Assembly (NCBI GenBank): GCA_946402275.1
Contig: CAMIVY010000004.1
Coordinates: 1 to 64,000 of the forward strand
Length of the DNA stretch: 64,000 nucleotides
Source: an uncultured Prevotella sp.
GTDB lineage: Bacteria > Bacteroidota > Bacteroidia > Bacteroidales > Bacteroidaceae
Reading direction: 5' to 3'
Position numbers and translations under genes: made by a program. Shown here in pieces: positions 8,109 through 16,540 of this stretch (the first letter of the stretch is position 1; each line of letters begins with the position of its first letter). The notes below the pieces were generated by a model that made no database searches, was not told the DNA's origin, and saw only the letters and a list, made by a program, of their open reading frames with translations.

Positions 8109-9362
8109 ATGTTTGCCCAGAAGAAGGAAGAGCAGGGTGGGGTAACGAACCGCATGACCTACCGTGTACAGCACGGGTCGGGGGAGCAGATATCGCTGCT
8201 GGGCTTCGGCATGATGCGACTGCCTAATAATCAGGACGAGGTGGACAAGCTGGTGGACTATGCCATAGCACACGGTGTGAACTATTTCGACACGGCCCCG
8301 ATGTATATGGGCGGACAGTCGGAGGTGCTGACGGGTAACACGCTGAGCCGTTATCCTCGCGACAAATACTTCGTGGCTACGAAGATGTCGAACCAGAACC
8401 AGCGTCTGTGGAGCTTTGCAGACTCGAAGCGGATGTATGAGCAGTCGTTTGAACGGCTGAAGGTAGATTATATCGACTACTACCTGCTGCATAGTATTGG
8501 CGGCGGTGGTATGGACACCTTGAAAGGCCGCTTCCTGGACAACGGGCTGCTGGAGTTCCTGCTGAAGGAGCGTGAGGCTGGCCGCATCAAACATCTGGGT
8601 TTCTCCTATCACGGTGACATTCGTCCTTTCGACTACCTGCTGGACCATAACGACCAGTACCATTGGGACTTCTGCCAGATTCAGATGAACTTCCTGGACT
8701 GGCGCCATGCTTCGATGAAACAAGGCCGACGGGTCGATGCCGATGCGGAATATCTGTATAACAAGTGCGAGAAGACAGGTGTGCAGTGTGTCATCATGGA
8801 ACCTCTGCGCGGCGGTGCCTTCGGACGCATGGCACAGGAACTGGTGGATAAGCTGAAGGCAGTCCGTCCGTCGGACAGTCCGGCACGCTGGGCCTTCCGC
8901 TGGGTAGGCTCCTATCCGAACATCCTGACCACGCTGAGCGGCATGAACCGGATGGATCACCTCGTGGAGAATGTGCAGACCTTCTCACCGCTGGAGACAT
9001 GTACCGAGGCCGAGAACCGCTTGCTGGCCGACATTGCAGACGAGATGGCAGGATTTCCCACCATTCCTTGTACGACGTGCGGATACTGCATGCCGTGTCC
9101 TTATGAGGTGGATATCCCCGGCAACTTCGCCTATTATAACAATGCGGTGAACGAACACCTATTGCCTCTGCCCGACAAGCAGGCTGCTGACTATGCGGAA
9201 AGAAAAGAAAAGTTTGCCGCAGGGTTACGGAAAGCATTGCCCGATGTACAGAAATGGGCTCGTAGCTGTCAGGACTGCGAGGAGTGTCTTCCCAAGTGTC
9301 CGCAGCAAATCAGGATTCCTAACCAGATGGCTCGTATCGTGGAACTTCTGCGCCGTCGGTAA
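8109..9362 (+). CDS. Aldo/keto reductase with C-terminal 4Fe-4S motifs
   Basis: The TIM-barrel domain carries the aldo/keto reductase tetrad: Asp and Tyr in YFDTAPMYMGG, Lys in VATKMS and His in YYLLHSIGG. The C-terminal part has two cysteine clusters, CTTCGYCMPC and CQDCEECLPKC, which fit two 4Fe-4S clusters as in the Bacteroidetes ferredoxin-type aldo/keto reductases. It would reduce carbonyl substrates with NAD(P)H, possibly exchanging electrons through the clusters. With the Tat leader intact it would be folded in the cytoplasm and exported. As sequenced, translation from 8109 would give a cytoplasmic protein without signal. No ribosome binding site is obvious at 8109, so the gene may be silent. 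Substrate unknown. Confidence 0.85.
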   Translation: MFAQKKEEQGGVTNRMTYRVQHGSGEQISLLGFGMMRLPNNQDEVDKLVDYAIAHGVNYFDTAPMYMGGQSEVLTGNTLSRYPRDKYFVATKMSNQNQRLWSFADSKRMYEQSFERLKVDYIDYYLLHSIGGGGMDTLKGRFLDNGLLEFLLKEREAGRIKHLGFSYHGDIRPFDYLLDHNDQYHWDFCQIQMNFLDWRHASMKQGRRVDADAEYLYNKCEKTGVQCVIMEPLRGGAFGRMAQELVDKLKAVRPSDSPARWAFRWVGSYPNILTTLSGMNRMDHLVENVQTFSPLETCTEAENRLLADIADEMAGFPTIPCTTCGYCMPCPYEVDIPGNFAYYNNAVNEHLLPLPDKQAADYAERKEKFAAGLRKALPDVQKWARSCQDCEECLPKCPQQIRIPNQMARIVELLRRR

Positions 9363-9374
9363 GAAACAACAAAA

Positions 9375-9398
9375 GAAGTCCGACAAAAATCGGACTTC
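9375..9398 (-). terminator. Rho-independent terminator of the tRNA gene
   Basis: GAAGTCCGA and TCGGACTTC form a perfect 9-bp stem with a six-base loop. On the minus strand a T-rich tract follows. It lies just past the 3' end of tRNA-fMet and 12 nt after the reductase stop, so it may serve both strands. Confidence 0.8.
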
Positions 9399-9402
9399 GT
9401 TG

Positions 9403-9475
9403 TTGCGGAGGCAGGACTCGAACATGCGACCTCCAGGTTATGAGCCTGGCGAGCTACCAACTGCTCCACTCCGCG
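9403..9475 (-). tRNA. Initiator tRNA-fMet (CAT)
   Basis: A full cloverleaf of 73 nt reads on the minus strand with anticodon CAT. Two hallmarks mark it as the initiator: the first acceptor pair is a C1-A72 mismatch, and the D stem has the A11-U24 pair. The anticodon stem ends in G30-C40 and G31-C39, but the usual third G-C pair is A29-U41. The T stem has a U52-C62 mismatch. CCA is not encoded. A -7 box TACCTTTG lies upstream at 9572-9579 on the minus strand, giving a leader of about 90 nt. Confidence 0.9.
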
Positions 9476-9742
9476 ATGTTAGGTGACAAAATCAGAGCGA
9501 ACCGAATGCAGAGAGCTTGCTCTTTGCTGAGGTGAAGCCTGATTTCGCAGAGCTTTTCTCGAAAAGCGCTGCAAAGGTACGAGTTTTTTTTGAAATATGC
9601 AAATCTTTTGCAGAAAAAATGTGTAAAAAGCGTATTTTTTACAATTTAAGTAAAAAAGATTTGGCAATATCAGAAGTATTATCTAATTTTGCACACTGTA
9701 ATTATAATGTGCAAAACGGAAAAGTTTGGGAGGACTGAAATT
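9476..9742. other. Divergent promoter region between tRNA-fMet and tetR
   Basis: No gene is credible here. The minus-strand -7 box at 9572-9579 drives the tRNA. The plus-strand promoter and operator at 9660-9716 drive tetR. Confidence 0.7.
9660..9716 (+). promoter_or_regulatory. tetR promoter with overlapping palindromic operator
   Basis: A TTTG -33 box (9660-9663) and TAATTTTG -7 box (9684-9691) are separated by exactly 20 nt. A 30-bp palindrome (9687-9716) with perfect 9-bp arms TTTTGCACA and TGTGCAAAA covers the -7 box and transcript start. TetR-type repressors bind such sites, so the downstream regulator probably represses itself. A ribosome binding site GGGAGGA lies at 9728-9734. Confidence 0.8.
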
Positions 9743-10333
9743 ATGTCTATATCGAAAACGCGACAGAAATTAGTTGACGTAGCCCGTCAGTTGTTTGCCA
9801 AGAACGGTTTGGAAAATACGACGATGAATGATATTGCGCAGGCTTCTGATAAGGGCCGCCGCACATTATATACCTATTTCAAGTCTAAAGAAGACATCTA
9901 TTATGCCGTTATCGAGAGCGAGTTGGAACGTCTTTCCGACCAGCTTGACGAGGTGGCAGCCAAAAAGATTCCTCCCCAGGAAAAAATCATCGAATTGATT
10001 TACATGCACTTGAGCATGATTCGTGAGACGGTGGTACGCAATGGCAATTTACGTGCCGAATTCTTCCGTAACATCTGGATGGTGGAAAAGGTTCGCAAGA
10101 ATTTCGATGATGCCGAGATCGAACTGTTCCGTAAGGTGTTCCGCGAGGGCAAGGAAGACGGCGAGTTCGATATAGATAATGTAGAGCTGGTGGCCGACAT
10201 CACCCACTATTGTATCAAGGGTCTTGAGGTGCCGTACATCTACGGACGCATTGCTCACGGCATGACCGAAGAGGCTACGAAGCCCCAGGTGGCAAAGATT
10301 GTCTATAGCGCTTTGGGAAAGAGGAGAATGTGA
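9743..10333 (+). CDS. TetR/AcrR-family transcriptional regulator
   Basis: I chose the start MSISKTRQK at 9743, which follows a GGGAGGA ribosome binding site; a longer frame would begin inside the operator. The first 50 residues form the TetR helix-turn-helix (TTMNDIAQASDKGRRTLYTYFKSKEDI). The rest is the helical ligand-binding and dimer domain. The gene directly precedes fabG. TetR-family regulators next to fatty-acid genes often sense acyl-CoA or fatty acids, so a lipid ligand is a fair guess, not shown. The palindrome over its own promoter points to autoregulation. Confidence 0.9.
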   Translation: MSISKTRQKLVDVARQLFAKNGLENTTMNDIAQASDKGRRTLYTYFKSKEDIYYAVIESELERLSDQLDEVAAKKIPPQEKIIELIYMHLSMIRETVVRNGNLRAEFFRNIWMVEKVRKNFDDAEIELFRKVFREGKEDGEFDIDNVELVADITHYCIKGLEVPYIYGRIAHGMTEEATKPQVAKIVYSALGKRRM

Positions 10334-10334
10334 G

Positions 10335-10398
10335 AACAATAAACAATAAACAATAAGCAATAAACAATAAACAATAAACAATAAACAATAAACAATAA
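10335..10398 (+). repeat. Nine tandem copies of the heptamer AACAATA
   Basis: CAAT recurs at exact 7-bp steps (10337, 10344, 10351, 10358, 10365, 10372, 10379, 10386, 10393), with one G variant in the fourth unit. The array fills almost the whole gap between tetR and fabG. Slippage would change the spacer by 7 bp per unit, so it could tune fabG expression, but it lies outside the reading frames. Confidence 0.9.
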
Positions 10399-10412
10399 CG
10401 AAAATAAGTATT

Positions 10413-11150
10413 ATGGGATTATTAGAAGGTAAGACAGCACTGATTACAGGTGCTGCACGCGGTATCGGAAAAGCTATCGCACTGAAGTATGCCTCTGAGG
10501 GCTGTAACATCGCATTCACTGACCTTGAGATTAACGAGGACACTGAGAAGGAAATTGCTGCGTTGGGCGTAAAGGCCAAGAGCTACGCCAGCAATGCCGC
10601 AGACTTTGCCCAGACCGAGGAGGTGGTAAAGGCTGTGAAGGAAGATTTTGGTTCCATTGATATTCTGGTTAACAATGCCGGTATCACCAAGGATGGACTG
10701 ATGCTCCGCATGACAGAACAGCAGTGGGACGCTGTGATTGCCGTAAACCTGAAGTCGGCCTTCAACTTCATCCACGCTTGTGTGCCCGTGATGATGCGCC
10801 AGAGGGGTGGTTCTATCATTAACATGGCATCGGTAGTAGGTGTTCACGGCAATGCCGGACAGTCTAACTATGCTGCATCCAAGGCCGGTCTGATTGCCCT
10901 GGCTAAGAGTATCGCACAGGAGATGGGTCCCAAGGGCATCCGTGCCAACGCCATTGCCCCTGGCTTCATTGAGACAGCCATGACTGCCCAGCTCTCCGAG
11001 GAGATCCGTGAGGAGTGGAAGAAGAAGATACCCCTCCGTCGTGGCGGTCAGGTAGAGGACATTGCCAACGTGGCTACCTTCCTGGCTTCTGACATGTCAA
11101 GCTATGTAAGCGGTCAGGTCATCCAGGTAGATGGTGGTATGAATATGTAA
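10413..11150 (+). CDS. fabG: 3-oxoacyl-[acyl-carrier-protein] reductase
   Basis: A 245-residue short-chain dehydrogenase with all FabG marks: the NADPH loop TGAARGIG (12-19), NNAG (87-90), and the catalytic set Asn112, Ser140, Tyr153 and Lys157. It ends in SGQVIQVDGGMNM, the usual FabG tail. It reduces beta-ketoacyl-ACP in each round of fatty acid elongation, in the cytoplasm. It lies 79 nt after tetR across a heptamer repeat and is probably co-transcribed with it, since no separate -7 box is seen. Confidence 0.92.
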   Translation: MGLLEGKTALITGAARGIGKAIALKYASEGCNIAFTDLEINEDTEKEIAALGVKAKSYASNAADFAQTEEVVKAVKEDFGSIDILVNNAGITKDGLMLRMTEQQWDAVIAVNLKSAFNFIHACVPVMMRQRGGSIINMASVVGVHGNAGQSNYAASKAGLIALAKSIAQEMGPKGIRANAIAPGFIETAMTAQLSEEIREEWKKKIPLRRGGQVEDIANVATFLASDMSSYVSGQVIQVDGGMNM

Positions 11151-11183
11151 GATGTCTGATGTAAGAAGTAAGATGTAAGAGGT

Positions 11184-11897
11184 ATGGAGGTCGTTTACGA
11201 GGACAACCATATTATCATAGTCAATAAACAGAGTGGGGAGATCGTGCAGGGTGATAAGACTGGCGACCGCCCCCTTTCTGATTTGGTGAAAGACTATATC
11301 AAGGAGAAGTATGCCAAGCCAGGAGCTGTGTTCTTGGGAGTGGTACACCGCTTGGACCGTCCGGTTTCTGGTCTTGTAGTCTTTGCCCGCACATCCAAAG
11401 CACTCACGCGGCTTAACAAGATGTTTGCCGAGGGTGAGGTGCACAAGACCTATTGGGCGATAGTGAGCACTTCGCTAGTGAATAGTGAAAAAGTGAACAG
11501 TGAGAAGTTCCTCGGCGATGGGGAGTGGCACACCGTTGAGAACTGGTTGGTGCGTAACGAGAAGCAGAACAAGAGTTATGCCTACGACCACGAGGTGCCC
11601 CGTTCGAAGAAGGCCATCTTGAAATATCGTACCATCGGTCATTCGGACCGTTACACACTGGTAGAAGTGCAGTTGCTGACCGGCCGCCATCATCAAATCC
11701 GGTGCCAATTGGCCGCTATGGGTTGCCCCATCAAGGGCGACCTTAAATACGGAGCAGCGCGCAGCAATCCCGATGGCAGCATATCGCTGCTTTCACGTCG
11801 TGTGATGTTCACGCACCCCGTATCAAAAGAAGACATTATAGTAGAAGCCCCCTTGCCCAACGATACATTGTGGCAGGTGCTGGCCCCTAAAGAATAG
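11184..11897 (+). CDS. RluA-family pseudouridine synthase with an in-frame repeat insertion
   Basis: HRLDRPVSG (55-63) holds the catalytic Asp58 of the RluA family. RHHQIRCQLAAMG and GDLKYGA are the other signature blocks. There is no S4 domain; at 237 residues it is the short type that modifies rRNA or tRNA uridines. Residues 99-108 (VNSEKVNSEK) interrupt the core fold and are encoded by the dispersed GTGAATAGTGAA-type repeat found elsewhere in the window (11469-11507). The insertion keeps the frame and falls in a loop between strands, so the protein may still work. It starts 33 nt after fabG, across another short repeat. Confidence 0.85.
   Translation: MEVVYEDNHIIIVNKQSGEIVQGDKTGDRPLSDLVKDYIKEKYAKPGAVFLGVVHRLDRPVSGLVVFARTSKALTRLNKMFAEGEVHKTYWAIVSTSLVNSEKVNSEKFLGDGEWHTVENWLVRNEKQNKSYAYDHEVPRSKKAILKYRTIGHSDRYTLVEVQLLTGRHHQIRCQLAAMGCPIKGDLKYGAARSNPDGSISLLSRRVMFTHPVSKEDIIVEAPLPNDTLWQVLAPKE
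11469..11507 (+). repeat. Repeat family A copy inside the pseudouridine synthase gene
   Basis: The words CTTCGCTAGTGAATAGTG and GTGAACAGTGAG here match those at 54940-55003 between genes. It is translated in frame as part of the RluA-like protein. Confidence 0.7.
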
Positions 11898-11902
11898 CAT
11901 AC

Positions 11903-14900
11903 ATGAAGAAGGCGTTTTGGTGGATATTGGGCATCTTGCTGAGCCCCGTCCTGCTGTTTGTCCTGCTTACCATCCTGATTTATCTGCCCCCTGTGCAGAA
12001 CTGGTTGGTAGATAAGGTTGCTGCCTACGCCTCCGAACAGACGGGAATGGAGATTACGGTTAACCACGTGGATTTGTCGTTCCCTCTCGACTTGGGTGTC
12101 GATGGCGTCCGAGTGATCCATCAGCCAGACACCATTGCCGACGTAGAACGTCTGGTAGTTGACGTCCAACTATTGCCACTTTTCGATGGAAAGGTTGTTG
12201 TTAACCAGTTGGAAATCAATAACACACAATTAAATACTAACAGATTTGTTGAATCTGCAAAAGTGAAAGGACGCTTCGGTCGGCTGTTCGTCAAGAGCGA
12301 TGGTATAGACCTCCATCGGGAAACCGTTGAAGTGAATGGAGCCCGGCTGGAAGATGCCCAGTTGGACATTGCACTGAACGACTCCGTTCCGGAAGATACC
12401 ACCACCTCCCAGAACCGTTGGAAGATACATATCGACGAGGCCCGGGTGCAACGTTCCGATATCGTACTCCACATGCCCGGCGACACGATGAGTGTCCGTA
12501 TGCATATGGGTTCGCTGACAGCCCGTGAGGCACAGGTTGATTTGGGGACAGAGACCTACACTGTCCAGCAAGTAGATTGGGACAACGGTGCCCTGCAATA
12601 TGACCAGAATTTCCAGCCTCGCATAGACGGCTTGGACTATAACCATCTGGACCTGTCACACATCAGCATCGGCATAGACTCCATCTATTACCACGACCCC
12701 ACGTTGCGCCTCGTGATGCGTCATGTGGCTTTGCGTGAAAAGAGCGGTCTTCAGGTGACCGACCTTACTGGCCCCGTAGAGATGGAGAACGGAACGCTAC
12801 GACTGCCTAAGTTCCATCTGAAGACACCCGATTCGGAGATTGCCGTTGAGATGGATATGCCCCTCAACCTGATGGACTCCATCGCTCCCGGACATTTGCA
12901 ATTGCGACTCCGTGCACAAGTAGGCAAGAAAGACGTCATGGTGTTCCTGGCCGACATGCCCCAGGGTTTCCGTGACCGCTGGCCTGACAGTCCACTGCAG
13001 GTAGCGGGAGCGCTCAGCGGCAATATGCAGCACATGGAGTTCAGTGACCTGGAAATGACGCTGCCTTCCGCTTTCCACGCTACCGTGACAGGCTATGCCG
13101 ACCACTTGGACAATCCCAAGCAGTTGCGTGCTGACGTGCAGTTCCAGGCACAAGGCGGTAATCTCGGTTTTCTGTTACAGATGCTGCCCCGACAGATGCA
13201 ACGTGACTACCGCATTCCCAACGGTATCCGTGCCGAGGGACGTGTGAAGGCCGATGGTGCCAACTATACGTTCGATGTGACAGCCAACGAAGACAAGGGT
13301 AGGGTAAAGCTGCAGGGGCAGCTGAACGCCGACCTGATGCGCTACGATGCCACCCTGCATGTCGATCAGTTGAACGTCCATCACTTCATGCCTCGTGACT
13401 CCATCTATACGGTGACAGCCGACGTGAAGGTAAAAGGACAGGGTACCGACTTCCTGTCGCCACGTACCCAGCTGACAGCCGATGCACAGATTCAACATCT
13501 GCGCTATGGTCATTGGAACCTGGACAACATGACCGCACAAGCCACTATCCGCAATGGACATGCCCTGGTTGATGTGCTCAGTGACAATCCCTTGGTGAAT
13601 GGCCGGTTGAATGTCGATGCCCTGCTGAACACCAAGAAGCTCAATGCCACTATCACGGCAGACCTTAATACGGTGAACCTCTATAAGATGCGACTGGTAG
13701 ATAAGCCCTTGTCGCTGGGACTTTGCGGTCATGTGGATGTCACTTCCGACATGAAGCTGACACACTATGTGAGCGGACTCATCAGCGATATCACGGTGCG
13801 CGATTCCAGCAAGGCACTCAGTTCCGAGTTTGTAGGACTGCACTTGAACACCAACACCGATACCACTATTGTCAGGGCCCAGAGCGGCGACTTCATTGTG
13901 AAGCTGGATGGCAGCGGCAACTACGAACAACTGCTCAAACAGCTTACCATTCTGAGCGATACCGCCAGTGCCCAGTTCTCCAACAAAATCATCGACCAGC
14001 CTGCGTTGCGTCGCCTGTTGCCTACTATGAAAGTTCATGTGGAGAGCAAGCGCGACAACCCGTTAGTGACGATTCTGAAGAGCCAGGGTGTTGATTTCAC
14101 GCAGCTGCTCTTTGATATGGCAACCTCGCCGGAAACCGGTGTCAATGGCAATGGCTATGTTCACTCGCTGACTTATGACGATGTGCGCCTGGACACTATC
14201 AATTTCCGGTTAACACAACGCAAGAACCACCTGTCGTTTGGCGGTCAGATACGTAATAACAAGAAGAACCCGCAGTTCGTGTTCAACGCCCTCTTCGACG
14301 GCATACTGCAAGAGCGTGGAGCTACCTTTGGCGTACGCTATTACGATTCTGACAATAAGCTGGGTGCCCGTATCGGTGCGCAGGCAGAGATGTTAGACAG
14401 TGGTCTGAACGTCCGTCTGATGCCTGAGACGCCAACGTTAGGCTATAAGCTGTTCAAACTGAATGCGGACAACTATATCTTCCTGGGTAACAACAAACGG
14501 GTGAAAGCCAATATCGACCTGTTGGCGGAAGACGGAATGGGTGTGAAGATATATTCAGAGGAGAGCGATCCCACCGCATTGCAGGACATCACTGTCAGTT
14601 TGAACAAGTTCAACTTGGATGAAGTCACGTCGGTTATTCCATATATGCCCCGTATGACCGGTATGTTACATGGTGACTATCATGTTGTGCAGGATGCCGA
14701 AGGACATCTCTCTGTAGCCAGTGATATGTCAGTCCGCGACATGACCTACGAGCGCAGTCCTATTGGTAATGTCAGCACCGAACTGCTCTACTTGCAGCAG
14801 GGAGATTCGGCTCATGTCGTAGAGGCCCGTTTGATGAAGGACGATGCCGAGATAGGACTCCTGTCGGGAACCTATTATCATGTTGGCGGAGGTTCGCTGG

Positions 14901-16540
14901 ATGCCATGTTACAACTGGAACACATGCCTTTGAACATTGTCAATGGCTTTGTTTCCGACCATCTCTTCGGATTGCAGGGCTATGGCGATGGAAAGATGAC
15001 CGTTCGCGGACCATTGTCCAGACCTCAGGTGAATGGTGAGATTTACCTTGACTCCTCGTATGTGGAGAGCGTGCCCTATGGAGTGTCGCTCCGTTTCGAC
15101 AACGACCCCGTGCGTATCGTCGATTCCAAGTTGCTGCTTGACAACTTCACCCTTTATTCTTACAACGAGAATCCTTTGAACATTCAAGGTTCCGTAGATT
15201 TCTCCGACCTCGACCGTGTGATGGTGGATGTTCGCATGAGAGCCCGCAATTTCCAGATAATCGGAGCCAAGGAGAACCCGCACAGTGTGGCATACGGTAA
15301 GGCTTTCGTCAATGTCTTTGCCTCGATGCGAGGACCTGCTGACAATTTGAATATGCGTGGACGGTTGGAAGTGCTGGGTACTACCGATATGGCTTATATC
15401 CTTCGTGATTCTCCGTTGACCACCGACAATCATTTAGATAATCTGGTAAAATTCAAGGATTTCAGTGATACGGCTCAGGTTGTTGTGAATCGTCCACCAC
15501 TCAATGGCTTCACCATGGATATGACATTGGATGTGTCCATGGGCGCCCATATCATGGCCTACCTCAATGCCGATCACTCCAACTTTATAGACCTGATGGG
15601 AGGCGGCACGCTGCGTATGCTCTATACACCTACAGACAATCTGCGCCTGACGGGTCGCTATACCTTGTCCAATGGTGAGATGAAATACTCGCTGCCCGTC
15701 ATTCCACTGAAGACTTTCGTCATCCAGAATGGTTCTTATATTGAGTTCACGGGCGATCCGATGAATCCTACCCTGAATATCACGGCTACCGAGCGCACCA
15801 AAGCGACCGTTACGGGAAGCAATGGAGCAGGGCGCAGTGTTGATTTCGACTGTGGTGTCGTCGTCACCAAGACCTTGAAGGATATGGGCGTGGTGTTCAC
15901 CTTGGATGCTCCTGAGGATATGCAACTGCATAGCGAACTGCAGTCCATGAGTGTGGAGCAGCGAGGCAAGTTGGCGGTGACCATGCTGACAACGGGCATG
16001 TACCTTGCCGATGGTAATACCCAGCCGTTCTCCATGAACTCCGCATTGAGCTCGTTCCTGAACAGTGAGATTAGCAATATTACGGGTAATGCCTTGCGCA
16101 CCCTTGACCTCTCTTTCGGTGTTGACCAGTCGTTGGATGGTACCGGTCAGACCCATACTGACTACTCTTTCAAGTTTGCCAAGCGTTTCCTGAACAACCG
16201 TCTGAAGATAGCCGTAGGTGGTAAGGTGTCGTCCGGTGCTGAGTTGCAGCAGCGTAATAAGTCGTTCTTCGACAATGTCAGCCTGGAGTATCGCCTAGAC
16301 GATACTGCCAATAAATATCTCACGCTTTTCTTCCAGAATAACTCCTACGACTGGCTCGACGGCTATACACAGAAATACGGTGGCGGCTTTATATGGCGTC
16401 GCAGGATACAGCGTTTCACCGATATCTTCCGTTTCAAGGACCCCGCTCCCCAACGGCTTATGAGACCTCAGTCCCTGCAACGTCCTCAGCAGACTGCTAC
16501 CGACTCCCTAAACACCAGACAAAACAATGAAACGAAATAG
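11903..16540 (+). CDS. tamB: TamB-like translocation and assembly module protein
   Basis: A 1545-residue protein with one N-terminal membrane anchor (about 5-30, FWWILGILLSPVLLFVLLTI). It continues as a very long beta-strand-rich body like an AsmA/TamB beta-taco and ends in a DUF490-type C-terminus (around 1150-1480). TamB spans the periplasm and works with an Omp85 partner to insert outer-membrane proteins; AsmA-like members also move lipids. The partner gene starts within the last 14 bases of this one, so the two are translationally coupled. The C-terminal proline-rich tail after about 1510 has low complexity. Confidence 0.9.
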   Translation: MKKAFWWILGILLSPVLLFVLLTILIYLPPVQNWLVDKVAAYASEQTGMEITVNHVDLSFPLDLGVDGVRVIHQPDTIADVERLVVDVQLLPLFDGKVVVNQLEINNTQLNTNRFVESAKVKGRFGRLFVKSDGIDLHRETVEVNGARLEDAQLDIALNDSVPEDTTTSQNRWKIHIDEARVQRSDIVLHMPGDTMSVRMHMGSLTAREAQVDLGTETYTVQQVDWDNGALQYDQNFQPRIDGLDYNHLDLSHISIGIDSIYYHDPTLRLVMRHVALREKSGLQVTDLTGPVEMENGTLRLPKFHLKTPDSEIAVEMDMPLNLMDSIAPGHLQLRLRAQVGKKDVMVFLADMPQGFRDRWPDSPLQVAGALSGNMQHMEFSDLEMTLPSAFHATVTGYADHLDNPKQLRADVQFQAQGGNLGFLLQMLPRQMQRDYRIPNGIRAEGRVKADGANYTFDVTANEDKGRVKLQGQLNADLMRYDATLHVDQLNVHHFMPRDSIYTVTADVKVKGQGTDFLSPRTQLTADAQIQHLRYGHWNLDNMTAQATIRNGHALVDVLSDNPLVNGRLNVDALLNTKKLNATITADLNTVNLYKMRLVDKPLSLGLCGHVDVTSDMKLTHYVSGLISDITVRDSSKALSSEFVGLHLNTNTDTTIVRAQSGDFIVKLDGSGNYEQLLKQLTILSDTASAQFSNKIIDQPALRRLLPTMKVHVESKRDNPLVTILKSQGVDFTQLLFDMATSPETGVNGNGYVHSLTYDDVRLDTINFRLTQRKNHLSFGGQIRNNKKNPQFVFNALFDGILQERGATFGVRYYDSDNKLGARIGAQAEMLDSGLNVRLMPETPTLGYKLFKLNADNYIFLGNNKRVKANIDLLAEDGMGVKIYSEESDPTALQDITVSLNKFNLDEVTSVIPYMPRMTGMLHGDYHVVQDAEGHLSVASDMSVRDMTYERSPIGNVSTELLYLQQGDSAHVVEARLMKDDAEIGLLSGTYYHVGGGSLDAMLQLEHMPLNIVNGFVSDHLFGLQGYGDGKMTVRGPLSRPQVNGEIYLDSSYVESVPYGVSLRFDNDPVRIVDSKLLLDNFTLYSYNENPLNIQGSVDFSDLDRVMVDVRMRARNFQIIGAKENPHSVAYGKAFVNVFASMRGPADNLNMRGRLEVLGTTDMAYILRDSPLTTDNHLDNLVKFKDFSDTAQVVVNRPPLNGFTMDMTLDVSMGAHIMAYLNADHSNFIDLMGGGTLRMLYTPTDNLRLTGRYTLSNGEMKYSLPVIPLKTFVIQNGSYIEFTGDPMNPTLNITATERTKATVTGSNGAGRSVDFDCGVVVTKTLKDMGVVFTLDAPEDMQLHSELQSMSVEQRGKLAVTMLTTGMYLADGNTQPFSMNSALSSFLNSEISNITGNALRTLDLSFGVDQSLDGTGQTHTDYSFKFAKRFLNNRLKIAVGGKVSSGAELQQRNKSFFDNVSLEYRLDDTANKYLTLFFQNNSYDWLDGYTQKYGGGFIWRRRIQRFTDIFRFKDPAPQRLMRPQSLQRPQQTATDSLNTRQNNETK

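Noticed and set aside
9517..9738. 73-codon frame before tetR
   Set aside because: It covers the tRNA promoter, the tetR promoter and operator, and encodes no known pattern.
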